Assembly: GCA_036307305.1 (NCBI GenBank)
Contig: JAXJXV010000002.1
Span: 124,001-188,000 of the forward strand
Reading direction: 5' to 3'
Length of the DNA stretch: 64,000 bases
Source of the DNA: SIG607 sp036307305
Lineage (GTDB): Bacteria > Bacillota > Clostridia > Oscillospirales > Acutalibacteraceae
Shown: positions 41,228 through 50,243 of the stretch, piece after piece
Layout: each line of letters opens with the position of its first letter
Position numbering within the stretch: the stretch's first letter is position 1
Position numbers and translations under genes: made by a program
Notes under the pieces: model-generated
Databases searched by the model: none
What the model was told of the DNA's origin: nothing
The model's input: only the letters and a program-made list of their open reading frames with translations

Positions 41228-42301
41228 CTAACGTTTTAGAATTTCTCCTATCACAGCGCCGATATATTCAGCCATTCTAGAAGCGCCCAAATCATTAGGA
41301 TGACAGCCGTCTGCTGTATAATCCATTCTGTCGCCACCGACAAAAAACGCATTACCATCAATAAAATAAATGTTTTTATCTCCGTTTTCACGCGCAGTCA
41401 GGTAGTTTTTCATAATTACGTCCTTGCGAACAAGAGCCTTTTCTTCTGTATGCGTTTTTGCATCGGGCTTTGTCACAAAAATAATAGGAAGCTCAGGCTT
41501 TGCTTTTCTGATAATTTCATAAAACGCGTAATGGGTATTTTTTAAATGTTGGACATCCGGCGCGTTATGGTCATAGTCTAAAACAAACACTGACATATCT
41601 ATACCCGCAAAATATTCCGCGAGAGTAGATTCACCCTTAGCACTGCCCGAAAAGCCAAAATTCAGAATATCCGTATTAAGCATTCTGCCGATTCTGTTTA
41701 CGTACGTAGTACCTGGGCGAGAAGCGGCAAAGCCGTGGGTTATGGAAGAACCGTAGAAAGCTACAGGCTTTTCATACTTATATGGATAGGGTTCTTTTAA
41801 AGTTGCTTTTTCTTCAAGAGCAACTTCCAAATCAATAACGTGATTACCTATAGGAAAGTAAATTGTAATACAGCGCACAGCGTTGTCATCAAAATACTTA
41901 ATACCCTCATATCCGTCAAAACCGTCTTTTGCAGGATAATAACTGCCTTTATAAGTATCGGTGCCGTCCTCGTCAACATAAATATCAAAGCCTGTTTCGG
42001 CGAGACGTGTTACGTGGGGACTCGGTAACACGTGACGATTAAACTTAGCTCTTATACCAACGCATTTAGAATCAGTGCAAAAACGTACTCTGACCCCTGT
42101 ACTGCAGACAGCATGTGCTTTTATACCTGGCGCCTTTTCCGCAATTTCTGCAGGAACACGTCTGTAACCCTCGCTTAAATCCGCAAGTCCGTAAATTTTA
42201 AATGGTGCTTTTTTCACGTTATAAAACTTAAGGTTTTCGTCCTTTATATCAAGACCTTCACGTGCATAGCCGCTCCATATTTCTCCTATTTCAACCTGCA
42301 T
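41228..42301 (-). CDS. SGNH/GDSL-type hydrolase
   Basis: 357 residues. N-terminal beta-sandwich-like part (~1-165), then an SGNH domain: block I VAFYGSSITHGFAASRPG (catalytic Ser in GSSIT), block II FGFSGSAKGE, and block V DGCHPNDLGASRM with the catalytic Asp/His. Matches the two-domain SGNH esterases that deacetylate carbohydrates or xylan oligomers (GDSL-like lipase family). No signal peptide, so cytoplasmic. Starts 3 bases after galU stops; co-transcribed. Confidence 0.88.
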   Translation of the reverse strand: MQVEIGEIWSGYAREGLDIKDENLKFYNVKKAPFKIYGLADLSEGYRRVPAEIAEKAPGIKAHAVCSTGVRVRFCTDSKCVGIRAKFNRHVLPSPHVTRLAETGFDIYVDEDGTDTYKGSYYPAKDGFDGYEGIKYFDDNAVRCITIYFPIGNHVIDLEVALEEKATLKEPYPYKYEKPVAFYGSSITHGFAASRPGTTYVNRIGRMLNTDILNFGFSGSAKGESTLAEYFAGIDMSVFVLDYDHNAPDVQHLKNTHYAFYEIIRKAKPELPIIFVTKPDAKTHTEEKALVRKDVIMKNYLTARENGDKNIYFIDGNAFFVGGDRMDYTADGCHPNDLGASRMAEYIGAVIGEILKR

Positions 42302-42303
42302 GA

Positions 42304-43173
42304 TTATAGTTCCTTTGCTATTTCCTTTATATAGCTTCTGAATTCTTCACCGATTTCCTTATGATTAAGGGCAATCTCTACGTTAGCTTTCATAATACCA
42401 AGCTTATTTCCCATATCATAACGAATTCCTGTAAAGTCAACGCCTACCATACCCTCTTTTGCTGCAATTTCACGCATGGCATCGGTAAGCTGAAGTTCTC
42501 CACCTGCACCATAAGGTATACAGGAAAGAATCTCGAATATATCGGGGGTAAGTACGCATCTGCCAAGGATAGCAAAGTTTGAGAAAATTTCCTCTTCCTT
42601 AGGCTTTTCAATCATATCAGAAACGCTGTAAACGTTTTCTTCAAGTTTATCAACCTTTAGAGAACAATATTTCTTAACAAGCTCGGTAGGAACCTCTTTT
42701 ATACAAACAGCGCATTTTGAATATTTCTCAGTTGCGCAACAAAGCTGTGCTATAGCAGGGTCCTCACCGATAATAACGTCGTCGCCGTAAAGCACCGCAA
42801 AGGGTTCGTTACCAACGAATTCCTTTGCCTGAAGCACGGCGTGTCCAAGCCCCTTTGTTTCCTTTTGGCGAATATAATAAATATTAGCAAGAGATGCAAG
42901 AGCTGCAAGTTCATCAGCCACTTCGCCTTTCCCATGCTTTCTCAAATGGTCCTCAAGCTCATAAGAGTGGTCAAAATGGTCTTCAATAACACCTTTACCA
43001 CGGTTAGTAATAATTAAAATATCAGTTATACCTGCTTTAACAGCCTCTTCAACGATATACTGAATAGCAGGTTTATCCACAATATTCAGCATTTCCTTAG
43101 GGCAGGATTTTGACGCAGGTAAAACTCTTGTTCCAAGACCTGCGGCCGGAATAATAGCTTTTCTGATTTTCAT
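42304..43173 (-). CDS. galU: UTP-glucose-1-phosphate uridylyltransferase
   Basis: 289 residues of the GalU/GtaB family. N-terminal KAIIPAAGLGTRVLPASKSC-PKEM nucleotide-binding loop, FAVLYGDDVIIGEDPA, EKPKEEEIFSNFAILGRCVL and GGELQLTDAMREI, all expected. Makes UDP-glucose for cell-envelope polysaccharides. ATG 43173 follows GAGGTG by 5 bases. Own TTGAAA/TATAAT promoter; followed by the SGNH gene. Confidence 0.95.
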   Translation of the reverse strand: MKIRKAIIPAAGLGTRVLPASKSCPKEMLNIVDKPAIQYIVEEAVKAGITDILIITNRGKGVIEDHFDHSYELEDHLRKHGKGEVADELAALASLANIYYIRQKETKGLGHAVLQAKEFVGNEPFAVLYGDDVIIGEDPAIAQLCCATEKYSKCAVCIKEVPTELVKKYCSLKVDKLEENVYSVSDMIEKPKEEEIFSNFAILGRCVLTPDIFEILSCIPYGAGGELQLTDAMREIAAKEGMVGVDFTGIRYDMGNKLGIMKANVEIALNHKEIGEEFRSYIKEIAKEL

Positions 43174-43192
43174 CAAATCACCTCTTTAAGTC

Positions 43193-43221
43193 ATTATACC
43201 ATAATCAAAGCTTTTTTTCAA
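43193..43221 (-). promoter_or_regulatory. galU promoter
   Basis: Minus-strand TTGAAA (43216-43221) and TATAAT (43193-43198), 17-base spacing, 19 bases before the start codon. Confidence 0.75.
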
Positions 43222-43225
43222 TAAA

Positions 43226-43247
43226 AAAGCACAGTTACCTGTGCTTT
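43226..43247 (-). terminator. terminator of nucleoside ABC operon
   Basis: AAAGCACAG / CTGTGCTTT stem, 9 bp with 4-base loop, then TTTT on the minus strand, 10 bases past the last permease stop. Confidence 0.85.
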
Positions 43248-43256
43248 CTTATTTTT

Positions 43257-44207
43257 TCATCGTTCTTCTCGGAAATAGTTAAGTCCCAAGCTTTCAGGCG
43301 GCTGATTCTTTTTACGGCTTCTCATACTTGTAAAAATAAGAACGACTATTGTTACGATATACGGAAGCATTTTAAAAAGTTCTTTACCCGCAAAGCTGAC
43401 GCCAGTAATATAGCTACTTGCAATATACAAAGCGCCGAAAACAAGAGAACCAAATATAGCAAGGTTAGGCTTCCACACAGTAAAGATTACAAGCGCAACA
43501 GCAAGCCAACCAATATCGTCAATAACGTATTCCCAGTTACCGTTAAGATAGTCCATTATAAAGGACAGACCGCCAAATCCCGCAATACCGCATCCTATAC
43601 AGGTAGCCCCGTATCTGTAGCGTACAACGTTAATACCTGCCGCGTCGGCTGTTGCAGGGTTTTCACCAACTGCGCGCAAATGGAGTCCAAGACGTGTTTT
43701 ATTAAGTATAAGAGTGGTCACTATTGCAACGATAATTGCAAGATAAACAAGTATACCGTGTGACAGAAAAACTCTGCCAAACCAACCGAGCTTATCGGCA
43801 ATAGGTAAATGAGCTTTAAAATACAAAGCGCCTCTGATATACTCACTGCCCGTTTTATCAATCATATAGTCGGAAATACCAACGCCAAGGGTGGTAAGCG
43901 CAAGACCTGTAACGTTTTGATTTGCTCTCAGTGTTACCGTAAGGAAGCTGAAAATAAGTCCCATAAGAGCACCGCCGATAAAGGTGGCTACCATAGGAAT
44001 TATAACAGCCAAAACGGGATTTTCTCCACCGCCGACAAAGTTTTTCAAATAAAGATACTCAGCAAAACAGCCACAGGAAGCACCGACACACATTACACCC
44101 GGAAGACCAAGATTAAGGTGTCCTGATTTTTCGGTAATGGTCTCGCCCGTAGAGCCGAAAAGAAGCGTCATACCAAGTCTTATAGCACTAACTATAAAAG
44201 CAACCAT
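43257..44207 (-). CDS. nucleoside-type ABC transporter permease 2
   Basis: 316 residues, about 8-9 membrane helices, BPD_transp_2 family: GETITEKSGHLNLGLPGVMC and LRAVGENPATADAAGINV (the coupling EAA-like loop). With the other permease, ATPase and BMP lipoprotein it forms a NupNOPQ/PnrA-type purine nucleoside importer. ATG shares one base with the previous stop (TGATG), giving tight coupling. GGAGGAAG upstream. Confidence 0.9.
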   Translation of the reverse strand: MVAFIVSAIRLGMTLLFGSTGETITEKSGHLNLGLPGVMCVGASCGCFAEYLYLKNFVGGGENPVLAVIIPMVATFIGGALMGLIFSFLTVTLRANQNVTGLALTTLGVGISDYMIDKTGSEYIRGALYFKAHLPIADKLGWFGRVFLSHGILVYLAIIVAIVTTLILNKTRLGLHLRAVGENPATADAAGINVVRYRYGATCIGCGIAGFGGLSFIMDYLNGNWEYVIDDIGWLAVALVIFTVWKPNLAIFGSLVFGALYIASSYITGVSFAGKELFKMLPYIVTIVVLIFTSMRSRKKNQPPESLGLNYFREER

Positions 44208-45307
44208 CAATCTTCCTCCTTTGCTTGTTTTGTTAAGACAATCTTATAACGAAGGAAAAATTCGCAACCGATTACAAAGAGAAGTATAATACCCGTTACG
44301 ATATCTGAAATCGTACTGGGGATTCTGAAATCGGTGGAAACCTGCTGTGTTCCTCTGTCAAGGAATACAATAAGGAAAGACGTAAATATCATAAATACAG
44401 GATTGAATTTCGCAAGCCACGAAACCATAATTGCCGTAAAGCCTCTCCCATCAACAGTGGTAGTGCTTATGGTATGATTAGTGCCTCCAACAAGCAACAG
44501 TCCCGCAATTCCGCAAATAGCACCCGACACAACAAGGGTACGGATAATAACCTTTTTAACTCCGATACCGATATATTTTGCGGTATTTTCACTTTCACCC
44601 ACAACGGAAATCTCATATCCCTGTTTAGAATATTTAAGATAAATATAACTAACTACTGTTAGAACAGCCACAATAATTATATTAAGCAAAAACTGATATT
44701 TTCCTATAACAGGCAGACCATACTGAGGCATAGGGGTAAGTACACCCGAACCGTCTTTAACGAAAACCTTTAAGAAGTATGCTACAAGCTGAATTGCAAC
44801 ATAGTTCATCATAAGGGTGAACAGCGTTTCATTAGTGTTCCATACAGCCTTGAATATTGCAGGAAGCACCGCCCATATAATACCTGCAAGAATACTTGCG
44901 GCAACCATTACTAAAATCAGTACGCCAAGCGGCATTTTATCGCCCAAAAACATCATTACGGCAACGGTTGCTAAACCGCCAACCAAAACCTGTCCCTCTG
45001 CACCGCAGTTCCAAAAGCGCATCTTAAACGCAGGAGTAACGGCAAGAGATATACAAAGAAGTATCGCTACGCCCTGAAGCATATTCCATATTCTTCTTTC
45101 AGTACCGAACACGCCCTGTACCATTGAGCCGTAAACTGCAAAAGGATTCTCACCTGTTAGAAGCATTATAATGACACCCGACAAAACAAGGGCTAAGGTG
45201 ATAGCCGCTGCGCGAATCAGAACGCCGTAATACCACGGAAGAGCATCTCTGCCTCGGTTAACAATATGGAAAAGTGGAGTTTTTATTTTCTGAACTTTAT
45301 TATCCAT
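44207..45307 (-). CDS. nucleoside-type ABC transporter permease 1
   Basis: 366 residues, about ten membrane helices, BPD_transp_2 family. Conserved: FRMRFWNCGAEGQVLVGGL-like segment (here FKMRFWNCGAEGQVLVGG), YISVVGESENTAKYIGIGVKK coupling region, and GRGFTAIMVSWLAKFNP. Pairs with the 316-residue permease in the membrane. Starts within the ATPase stop (overlap), as expected for the operon. Confidence 0.9.
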   Translation of the reverse strand: MDNKVQKIKTPLFHIVNRGRDALPWYYGVLIRAAAITLALVLSGVIIMLLTGENPFAVYGSMVQGVFGTERRIWNMLQGVAILLCISLAVTPAFKMRFWNCGAEGQVLVGGLATVAVMMFLGDKMPLGVLILVMVAASILAGIIWAVLPAIFKAVWNTNETLFTLMMNYVAIQLVAYFLKVFVKDGSGVLTPMPQYGLPVIGKYQFLLNIIIVAVLTVVSYIYLKYSKQGYEISVVGESENTAKYIGIGVKKVIIRTLVVSGAICGIAGLLLVGGTNHTISTTTVDGRGFTAIMVSWLAKFNPVFMIFTSFLIVFLDRGTQQVSTDFRIPSTISDIVTGIILLFVIGCEFFLRYKIVLTKQAKEED

Positions 45308-46860
45308 TATTCTTCCTCCCCTTTTGCTTCATTATCAGCAGTAACAGACTTTGTCATAAGAACGCCGATTTCATCCTTTTTAGCAGTTCTGCCGTCCACG
45401 ATACCCGTTACCTTACCGCCGTTTATTACCATAATTCTATCGCACAGTTCCATAAGAACGTCAAGGTCCTCACCCACGAAAATTACAGCTACTCCCCTGT
45501 CCTTTTGTTCGTTAAGGAGATTATATATGGTGTATGATGCATTGACGTCAAGACCTCTTACAGGGTATGCCGCCATCAGTACCGACGGCGCCGCAGCAAT
45601 CTCTCGTCCTACAAGCACCTTTTGTACGTTACCGCCCGAAAGCTGTCGTACAGGTGTAGTAGCGCCCGGAGTAGCAACGTTAAGGTCGTGTATTATACGC
45701 TGAGCAAGGTCTTTGGGACCTTTTCTCTGCAAAAAAGCAGATTTGCCTTTGGAGTAGCTTCTCAGCATCATATTATCAATAATATCCATATTTCCAACAA
45801 GGCCCATACCAAGTCGGTCCTCAGGAACGAAGGAAAGTCTTACACCCAAATCTCTTATCTGAATAGGGGTTTTATTCCTTAAATTTTCTTTTTCGTTGGT
45901 TTTCGGGTCAATGTATGTAACATCACCTTCAGACAACTGATGTAAACCAGCTATTGCTTCAAGCAGTTCACGCTGTCCGCTACCCGCAATACCTGCAATA
46001 CCAAGAATCTCACCGCTTTTGGCAGTAAATGAAATATTATCGAGTATCGGTCTACCCTCTTCATTGAAGCTTTTTACACCCGAAACAACAAGACGGTCGG
46101 TACAGTCTTTAGGCTCACTTCTGTTAATATTAAGGGAGATTTTTTCACCCATCATAAGCTCTGTAAGCTCTGCTTCGTTGCTTTCGCTTGTGTTTACAGT
46201 ACCAACGTGTTCGCCCTTTCTGAGAACGGCAACACGGTCAGAAAGAGAAAGAACCTCATGCATTTTATGTGTAATTATGATTATAGACTTTCCGTCCTCA
46301 CGCATTCTGCGAAGAACTGCAAAAAGCTTTTCCGTTTCCTGAGGAGTAAGCACCGCAGTCGGCTCATCAAGAATAAGTATATCAGCGCCGCGATAAAGCA
46401 CCTTTATGATTTCAACGGTCTGCTTTTCGGAAACCGACATATCGTGAACCTTTTTATCGGGGTCAATAATAAATCCGTAACGCTGTGTTATTTCTATAAC
46501 CTTTTTGGATACATCTGAAAGCTTATAGGGTTTACCGTCATTAATACCAAGCGCGATATTTTCAGTAGCAGAAAAAACGTTAACCAGTTTAAAATGCTGA
46601 TGAATCATACCTATTTTATAATCAAATGCATCCTTGGGAGAGCGTATAACGACCTCCTGCGAGTCAACGAAAATCTGTCCTTCGTCGGGGAAATAAATAC
46701 CCGCAACCATATTCATAAGAGTAGTTTTACCGCTTCCATTCTCGCCAAGAATTGCGAGAATTTCACCCTCTCTTACGTCCAAGTCGCAGTTTTTGTTAGC
46801 CACAACCTTACCGAAGGTCTTGGTTATACCACGACATTCAAGTTTAATTCTGTCAGCCAA
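45307..46860 (-). CDS. nucleoside ABC transporter ATPase (two NBDs)
   Basis: About 517 residues with two fused nucleotide-binding domains: first GENGSGKTTLMN (Walker A) and LILDEPTAVLTPQE; second GIAGSGQRELLEAI (degenerate Walker A) and LSGGNVQKVLVGREIA. This double-NBD type (MglA/RbsA/NupO-like) serves sugar and nucleoside importers. TTG at 46860 is preferred since GGAGGTG lies 5 bases upstream; an ATG six codons earlier overlaps that site. Confidence 0.92.
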   Translation of the reverse strand: MADRIKLECRGITKTFGKVVANKNCDLDVREGEILAILGENGSGKTTLMNMVAGIYFPDEGQIFVDSQEVVIRSPKDAFDYKIGMIHQHFKLVNVFSATENIALGINDGKPYKLSDVSKKVIEITQRYGFIIDPDKKVHDMSVSEKQTVEIIKVLYRGADILILDEPTAVLTPQETEKLFAVLRRMREDGKSIIIITHKMHEVLSLSDRVAVLRKGEHVGTVNTSESNEAELTELMMGEKISLNINRSEPKDCTDRLVVSGVKSFNEEGRPILDNISFTAKSGEILGIAGIAGSGQRELLEAIAGLHQLSEGDVTYIDPKTNEKENLRNKTPIQIRDLGVRLSFVPEDRLGMGLVGNMDIIDNMMLRSYSKGKSAFLQRKGPKDLAQRIIHDLNVATPGATTPVRQLSGGNVQKVLVGREIAAAPSVLMAAYPVRGLDVNASYTIYNLLNEQKDRGVAVIFVGEDLDVLMELCDRIMVINGGKVTGIVDGRTAKKDEIGVLMTKSVTADNEAKGEEE

Positions 46861-46940
46861 TTCGGCACCTCCAAGCATAATTTACTTGCATAAAACACAA
46901 AAACATTTGAGGTTTATGAAAATAAATCAATTAAAATCAC

Positions 46941-46971
46941 GTATAGGCGGAGCTTGAAACCCCGCCTATAC
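46941..46971 (-). other. intercistronic stem-loop between BMP lipoprotein and ATPase genes
   Basis: GTATAGGCGG / CCGCCTATAC, perfect 10-bp stem with 11-base loop, in the 112-base gap between the binding-protein gene and the ATPase gene. No T run follows, so it is probably an mRNA-stabilising stem or leaky stop that keeps binding protein in excess. Confidence 0.7.
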
Positions 46972-46989
46972 AAAAACTGAATACTTTAA

Positions 46990-48156
46990 TTAGAACTTCT
47001 CGTTAAGGAGAGTAATACCATCGATACGAAGGTCAAAGTAAGGAGCAGACATAAGCTTAGATTCATTGAAGATACCGTTTTCGATAACTTCCTTATCCTC
47101 TACCTTATGACTTGCAAGAGCAACGCCGCCTACAGTAAAGTTCTTAGTATCAAATACGTTAACAGTACCGTTCTTGAGGCCTTCGGTAGCAGTCTTGATA
47201 GCATCAGCAGTACCTGCAGCAGCAGCCTTTTCATTGACGTCGGTAAGAACTACAGAACCCTGTTCAAGTCCGCCGCACCAGTCAGTGTCAATAGCTTTGC
47301 CTTCCTGAACGCACTTAATCATATACTCATAGTAAGGAGCCCAGTTGATTCTGGAAGATACGATAAAGGTGTTGGGACAAGCAGCAACGGTAGAACCGTT
47401 ATAAGATACGTTGGGAACGCCAGCAGCTTCACAAGCAGAAGGAGCGCCCATAGAGTCAGCGTGCTGAGAAATAAGAACGCAACCCTTAGCGATAAGAGCT
47501 TCAGCAGCATTCTTCTCTTCAGGAGCATCATACCAAGAACCTGTGAACTGTACTTCCATTGTTACAGAAGGACATACAGATTTAGCACCGAGATAGAAAG
47601 AAGTGTAACCTGAAATAACTTCAGCATAGGTGAAAGCGCCAACGTAACCCATTTTAGCTTCGTCAGCAGTAATTTTACCTGCAGTAATCATCTCGTTGAG
47701 CTTAAGACCTGCAGCAATACCTGCAAGGTAACGGCCCTGATAGATAGAAGCAAATGCGTTGTGATAGTTTGCAAGACCCTCAGTATGAGCCTTTGTACCT
47801 GTAGCATGGCAGAACTGAACGTCAGTAAACTCTTTTGCAGCCTTAATCATAAAGTCTTCGTGACCGAAAGAGTTAGCGAAGATAACGTCACAACCCTGGT
47901 CAACAAGGTCAGCAGCTGCCTGATAACATTCGTCGCCCTCAGGAATGTTGGTCATAATAATAACCTGACTATCCTTAAGACCGAGAGTCTTCTTAACTTC
48001 ATCAACACCGTTAAGGAAGTTAAGGTCGTAGGTAGATTTTTCGTCATGGAGACAGATAAAACCTACTTTGAAATCTTCGGCAGAATTTCCGCCGCCGCAA
48101 GCCGCTAAGCCAAAAATCATAGCAACTGCAAGAAGAAGTGCGAGTAACTTTTTCAT
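46990..48156 (-). CDS. BMP family nucleoside-binding lipoprotein
   Basis: 388 residues from ATG 48156 (AGGAGG upstream). Signal with lipobox FGLAAC (Cys ~19), then a Bmp domain: FKVGFICLHDEKSTYDLNF, DVIFANSFGHEDF, VGYVGAFTYAEVISGYTSF. Extracellular substrate-binding component, anchored in the membrane by lipid. The family binds purine nucleosides such as adenosine, guanosine or inosine. Neighbouring xpt supports purine cargo. Confidence 0.92.
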   Translation of the reverse strand: MKKLLALLLAVAMIFGLAACGGGNSAEDFKVGFICLHDEKSTYDLNFLNGVDEVKKTLGLKDSQVIIMTNIPEGDECYQAAADLVDQGCDVIFANSFGHEDFMIKAAKEFTDVQFCHATGTKAHTEGLANYHNAFASIYQGRYLAGIAAGLKLNEMITAGKITADEAKMGYVGAFTYAEVISGYTSFYLGAKSVCPSVTMEVQFTGSWYDAPEEKNAAEALIAKGCVLISQHADSMGAPSACEAAGVPNVSYNGSTVAACPNTFIVSSRINWAPYYEYMIKCVQEGKAIDTDWCGGLEQGSVVLTDVNEKAAAAGTADAIKTATEGLKNGTVNVFDTKNFTVGGVALASHKVEDKEVIENGIFNESKLMSAPYFDLRIDGITLLNEKF

Positions 48157-48206
48157 TTTGTTTTCCTCCTCGCCCAATAGGGCATTTTTTTATAAAAACC
48201 GCAACT

Positions 48207-48782
48207 TTATTGTTGGCGGAATTTAACAGAATCGTCAGTCATACTGTCAACTATAGCAAGAGATTCAACCCTTACGCCGCTTTTTCTAAGCGCATCGCCA
48301 CCGCCCTGAAAACCTTTTTCAATAGCAATAGCTACGCCCTGTGTTGTACCGCCCGCTTGTCCTACAATATCCATAAGTCCGTTAAGAGCATTACCGATTG
48401 CAAGGAAGTCGTCAATTATAAGAATTTTTTCGCCCTTATGCAAATGCTCTTTGCTTACAACCACCTGATAAACCTCTCTGTGAGTATACGACTCAACCTT
48501 TGAAGAATACACATCCGCGAGAATGTTGGTGGTTTTATTTTTTTTAGCAAAAACAACCGGCACATGCATATAAGCGGCAGCAGCCACAGCTATAGCAATA
48601 CCGGAAGCTTCTATAGTAAGAATTTTATCAATTTCGGTATCAGCATAAAGACGTGAGATTTCCTCACCCATAGACATAAGAAAATCTACGTCAAGCTGAT
48701 GATTTAAAAAAGAGGAAACCTTAAGAATATTTCCGGGATAAACCTGTCCCTCAGCAAGAATCTTTTCTTCTAAAGCCTTCAT
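48207..48782 (-). CDS. xpt: xanthine phosphoribosyltransferase
   Basis: 191 residues. PRPP-binding motif KILIIDDFLAIGNAL (~123-137) in the type I PRTase fold, N-terminal EKILAEGQVYPGNILKVSSFL typical of Xpt. Converts xanthine (and perhaps guanine) plus PRPP to XMP. First gene of the xpt-BMP-ABC operon, so it salvages bases from imported nucleosides. GGAGGG before the ATG. No purine riboswitch in its short leader. Confidence 0.93.
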   Translation of the reverse strand: MKALEEKILAEGQVYPGNILKVSSFLNHQLDVDFLMSMGEEISRLYADTEIDKILTIEASGIAIAVAAAAYMHVPVVFAKKNKTTNILADVYSSKVESYTHREVYQVVVSKEHLHKGEKILIIDDFLAIGNALNGLMDIVGQAGGTTQGVAIAIEKGFQGGGDALRKSGVRVESLAIVDSMTDDSVKFRQQ

Positions 48783-48807
48783 AAAATTCCCTCCTGTACC
48801 CTGATTT

Positions 48808-48846
48808 TGATAAAATTATTTTATCATTATGCACGAAAATTGTCAA
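48808..48846 (-). promoter_or_regulatory. xpt operon promoter with palindrome at -10
   Basis: Minus-strand TTGACA (48841-48846) and TAAAAT (48818-48823), 17 bases apart. A perfect palindrome TGATAAAA-TTA-TTTTATCA (48808-48826) overlaps the -10 box and start site, a candidate repressor operator. Confidence 0.75.
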
Positions 48847-48866
48847 TAGTCGACAGCAATCTTTTA

Positions 48867-50243
48867 TTATTTAATAAGAACTTTTTTCGCTGACTGTAAG
48901 GTTTTGTTAGCAATACTCATTGCGCTTTTTCTTCCGCTTCCTCCGCCTTCGGCTACCACCACGAAAGCAAGAGGAAGATTTTCATCCTTACAAAAACCTA
49001 TAAACAGTGAGTTTTCTTTGTTGTCACCCACCTCGGCAGTACCCGTTTTTCCGCAAACGTCGAGGGTGCCGAAGGTTGCCTTGCCGTAATTATCACTCAC
49101 CGCAAAATCCATTAACAAAGCAAGTTTTTCTGCCGTTTCTCCGCTTATCATTCTAACGGTTTTAGGCTGTGCCTTATAAGTGATTTTGCCTGACGAATTT
49201 CTGATGCAGTGAACGAAATACGGTTCCTTATATTCACCGCCGTTTGCTATAGCGCTTACCATACAAAGATACTGAACGGGATTCATAAGGTTCGTATACT
49301 GTCCTATGCCCGACCAACCGAAATCTATATTTCTTGCATCTTTAACGTTATACGAGGACTTTGCACAAGCAATATTATCAATATAAAAGGTTTTATTAAA
49401 GCCCATCATTTCAGCATATCTTGTCATTGTGCTTTTTCCAAGTGATAATGCAGTATTCGAGAAGAATGAATTACAGGAATGAGAAAAAGCTCTTTCAAGA
49501 GAAACGGTTTTATGCTTACCCATACAGGAAAGCGTCTCACCCTCAATCACCGTACCGTAATTACAAAGCTGTGTGTTGCTGTACGCCTGCTGACCTAAGG
49601 TTTCTATTGCTGCGGCGGCAGTAACTATTTTAAAAGTAGAACCCGGTGTATAGGAAGAAGAAATAAATCTGTTTACGAACACACTGCCAAGCTCTCCGTT
49701 TTTAGCCTTTTCGTACTGTTTAATATCCATTATATCATAGGTGGGGGTACTTACCATACACAACACTTCACCAGTTTTGTAGTTACATACGCCTACGCAA
49801 CCTGCAGAATCTCCCAACGCTTTCATAGCCGCAATACTCAGCTGACTGCTTATCGTAAGCTCTGCATCATTACCCTTACCAGACTGTGTGTACACGCCGT
49901 TGATTACAGAATACCCCACAAGCTTATCCCGCCAGGAATTAGTTACCCCCGTACTGACAAAGCCTTCGTGGTCACCTGCAACGTGAATGGTTGCTTTACG
50001 GATATCGCTGTTCTCGTTATATACTCTTACCGAATCCTGAGTGTCAGATATCAAAACGTCGTCTCTATCGGTTATTTTACCCGCATTAGATAACTGTCCG
50101 GATTTATAAATATGAGGATTAGTCTGATAAAAAGCCCAGTTCTCACCATTTTTAAAAAAGCGGAACACAAAAAGAGAAATTAAAAATACAAACAGCAAAG
50201 CAACGGCATACATACTTCTTTTACGTATTTTTCTTTTATTCAT
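48867..50243 (-). CDS. penicillin-binding protein (class B transpeptidase, PbpA-like)
   Basis: 458 residues. One N-terminal membrane helix (~12-30), a short pedestal, then the transpeptidase domain: SxxK in PGSTFKIVTA (S203 region), SxN in HSCNSFFS and KTG in CGKTGTAEVG. Smaller than FtsI or PBP2, matching the PbpA partner of RodA/FtsW proteins. It crosslinks peptidoglycan outside the membrane. Start overlaps the end of the FtsW gene by 8 bases; co-translated. Confidence 0.93.
   Translation of the reverse strand: MNKRKIRKRSMYAVALLFVFLISLFVFRFFKNGENWAFYQTNPHIYKSGQLSNAGKITDRDDVLISDTQDSVRVYNENSDIRKATIHVAGDHEGFVSTGVTNSWRDKLVGYSVINGVYTQSGKGNDAELTISSQLSIAAMKALGDSAGCVGVCNYKTGEVLCMVSTPTYDIMDIKQYEKAKNGELGSVFVNRFISSSYTPGSTFKIVTAAAAIETLGQQAYSNTQLCNYGTVIEGETLSCMGKHKTVSLERAFSHSCNSFFSNTALSLGKSTMTRYAEMMGFNKTFYIDNIACAKSSYNVKDARNIDFGWSGIGQYTNLMNPVQYLCMVSAIANGGEYKEPYFVHCIRNSSGKITYKAQPKTVRMISGETAEKLALLMDFAVSDNYGKATFGTLDVCGKTGTAEVGDNKENSLFIGFCKDENLPLAFVVVAEGGGSGRKSAMSIANKTLQSAKKVLIK

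Noticed and set aside
48783..48866. Guanine riboswitch before xpt
   Set aside because: Promoter lies only about 35 bases from the start codon; there is no room for the aptamer.
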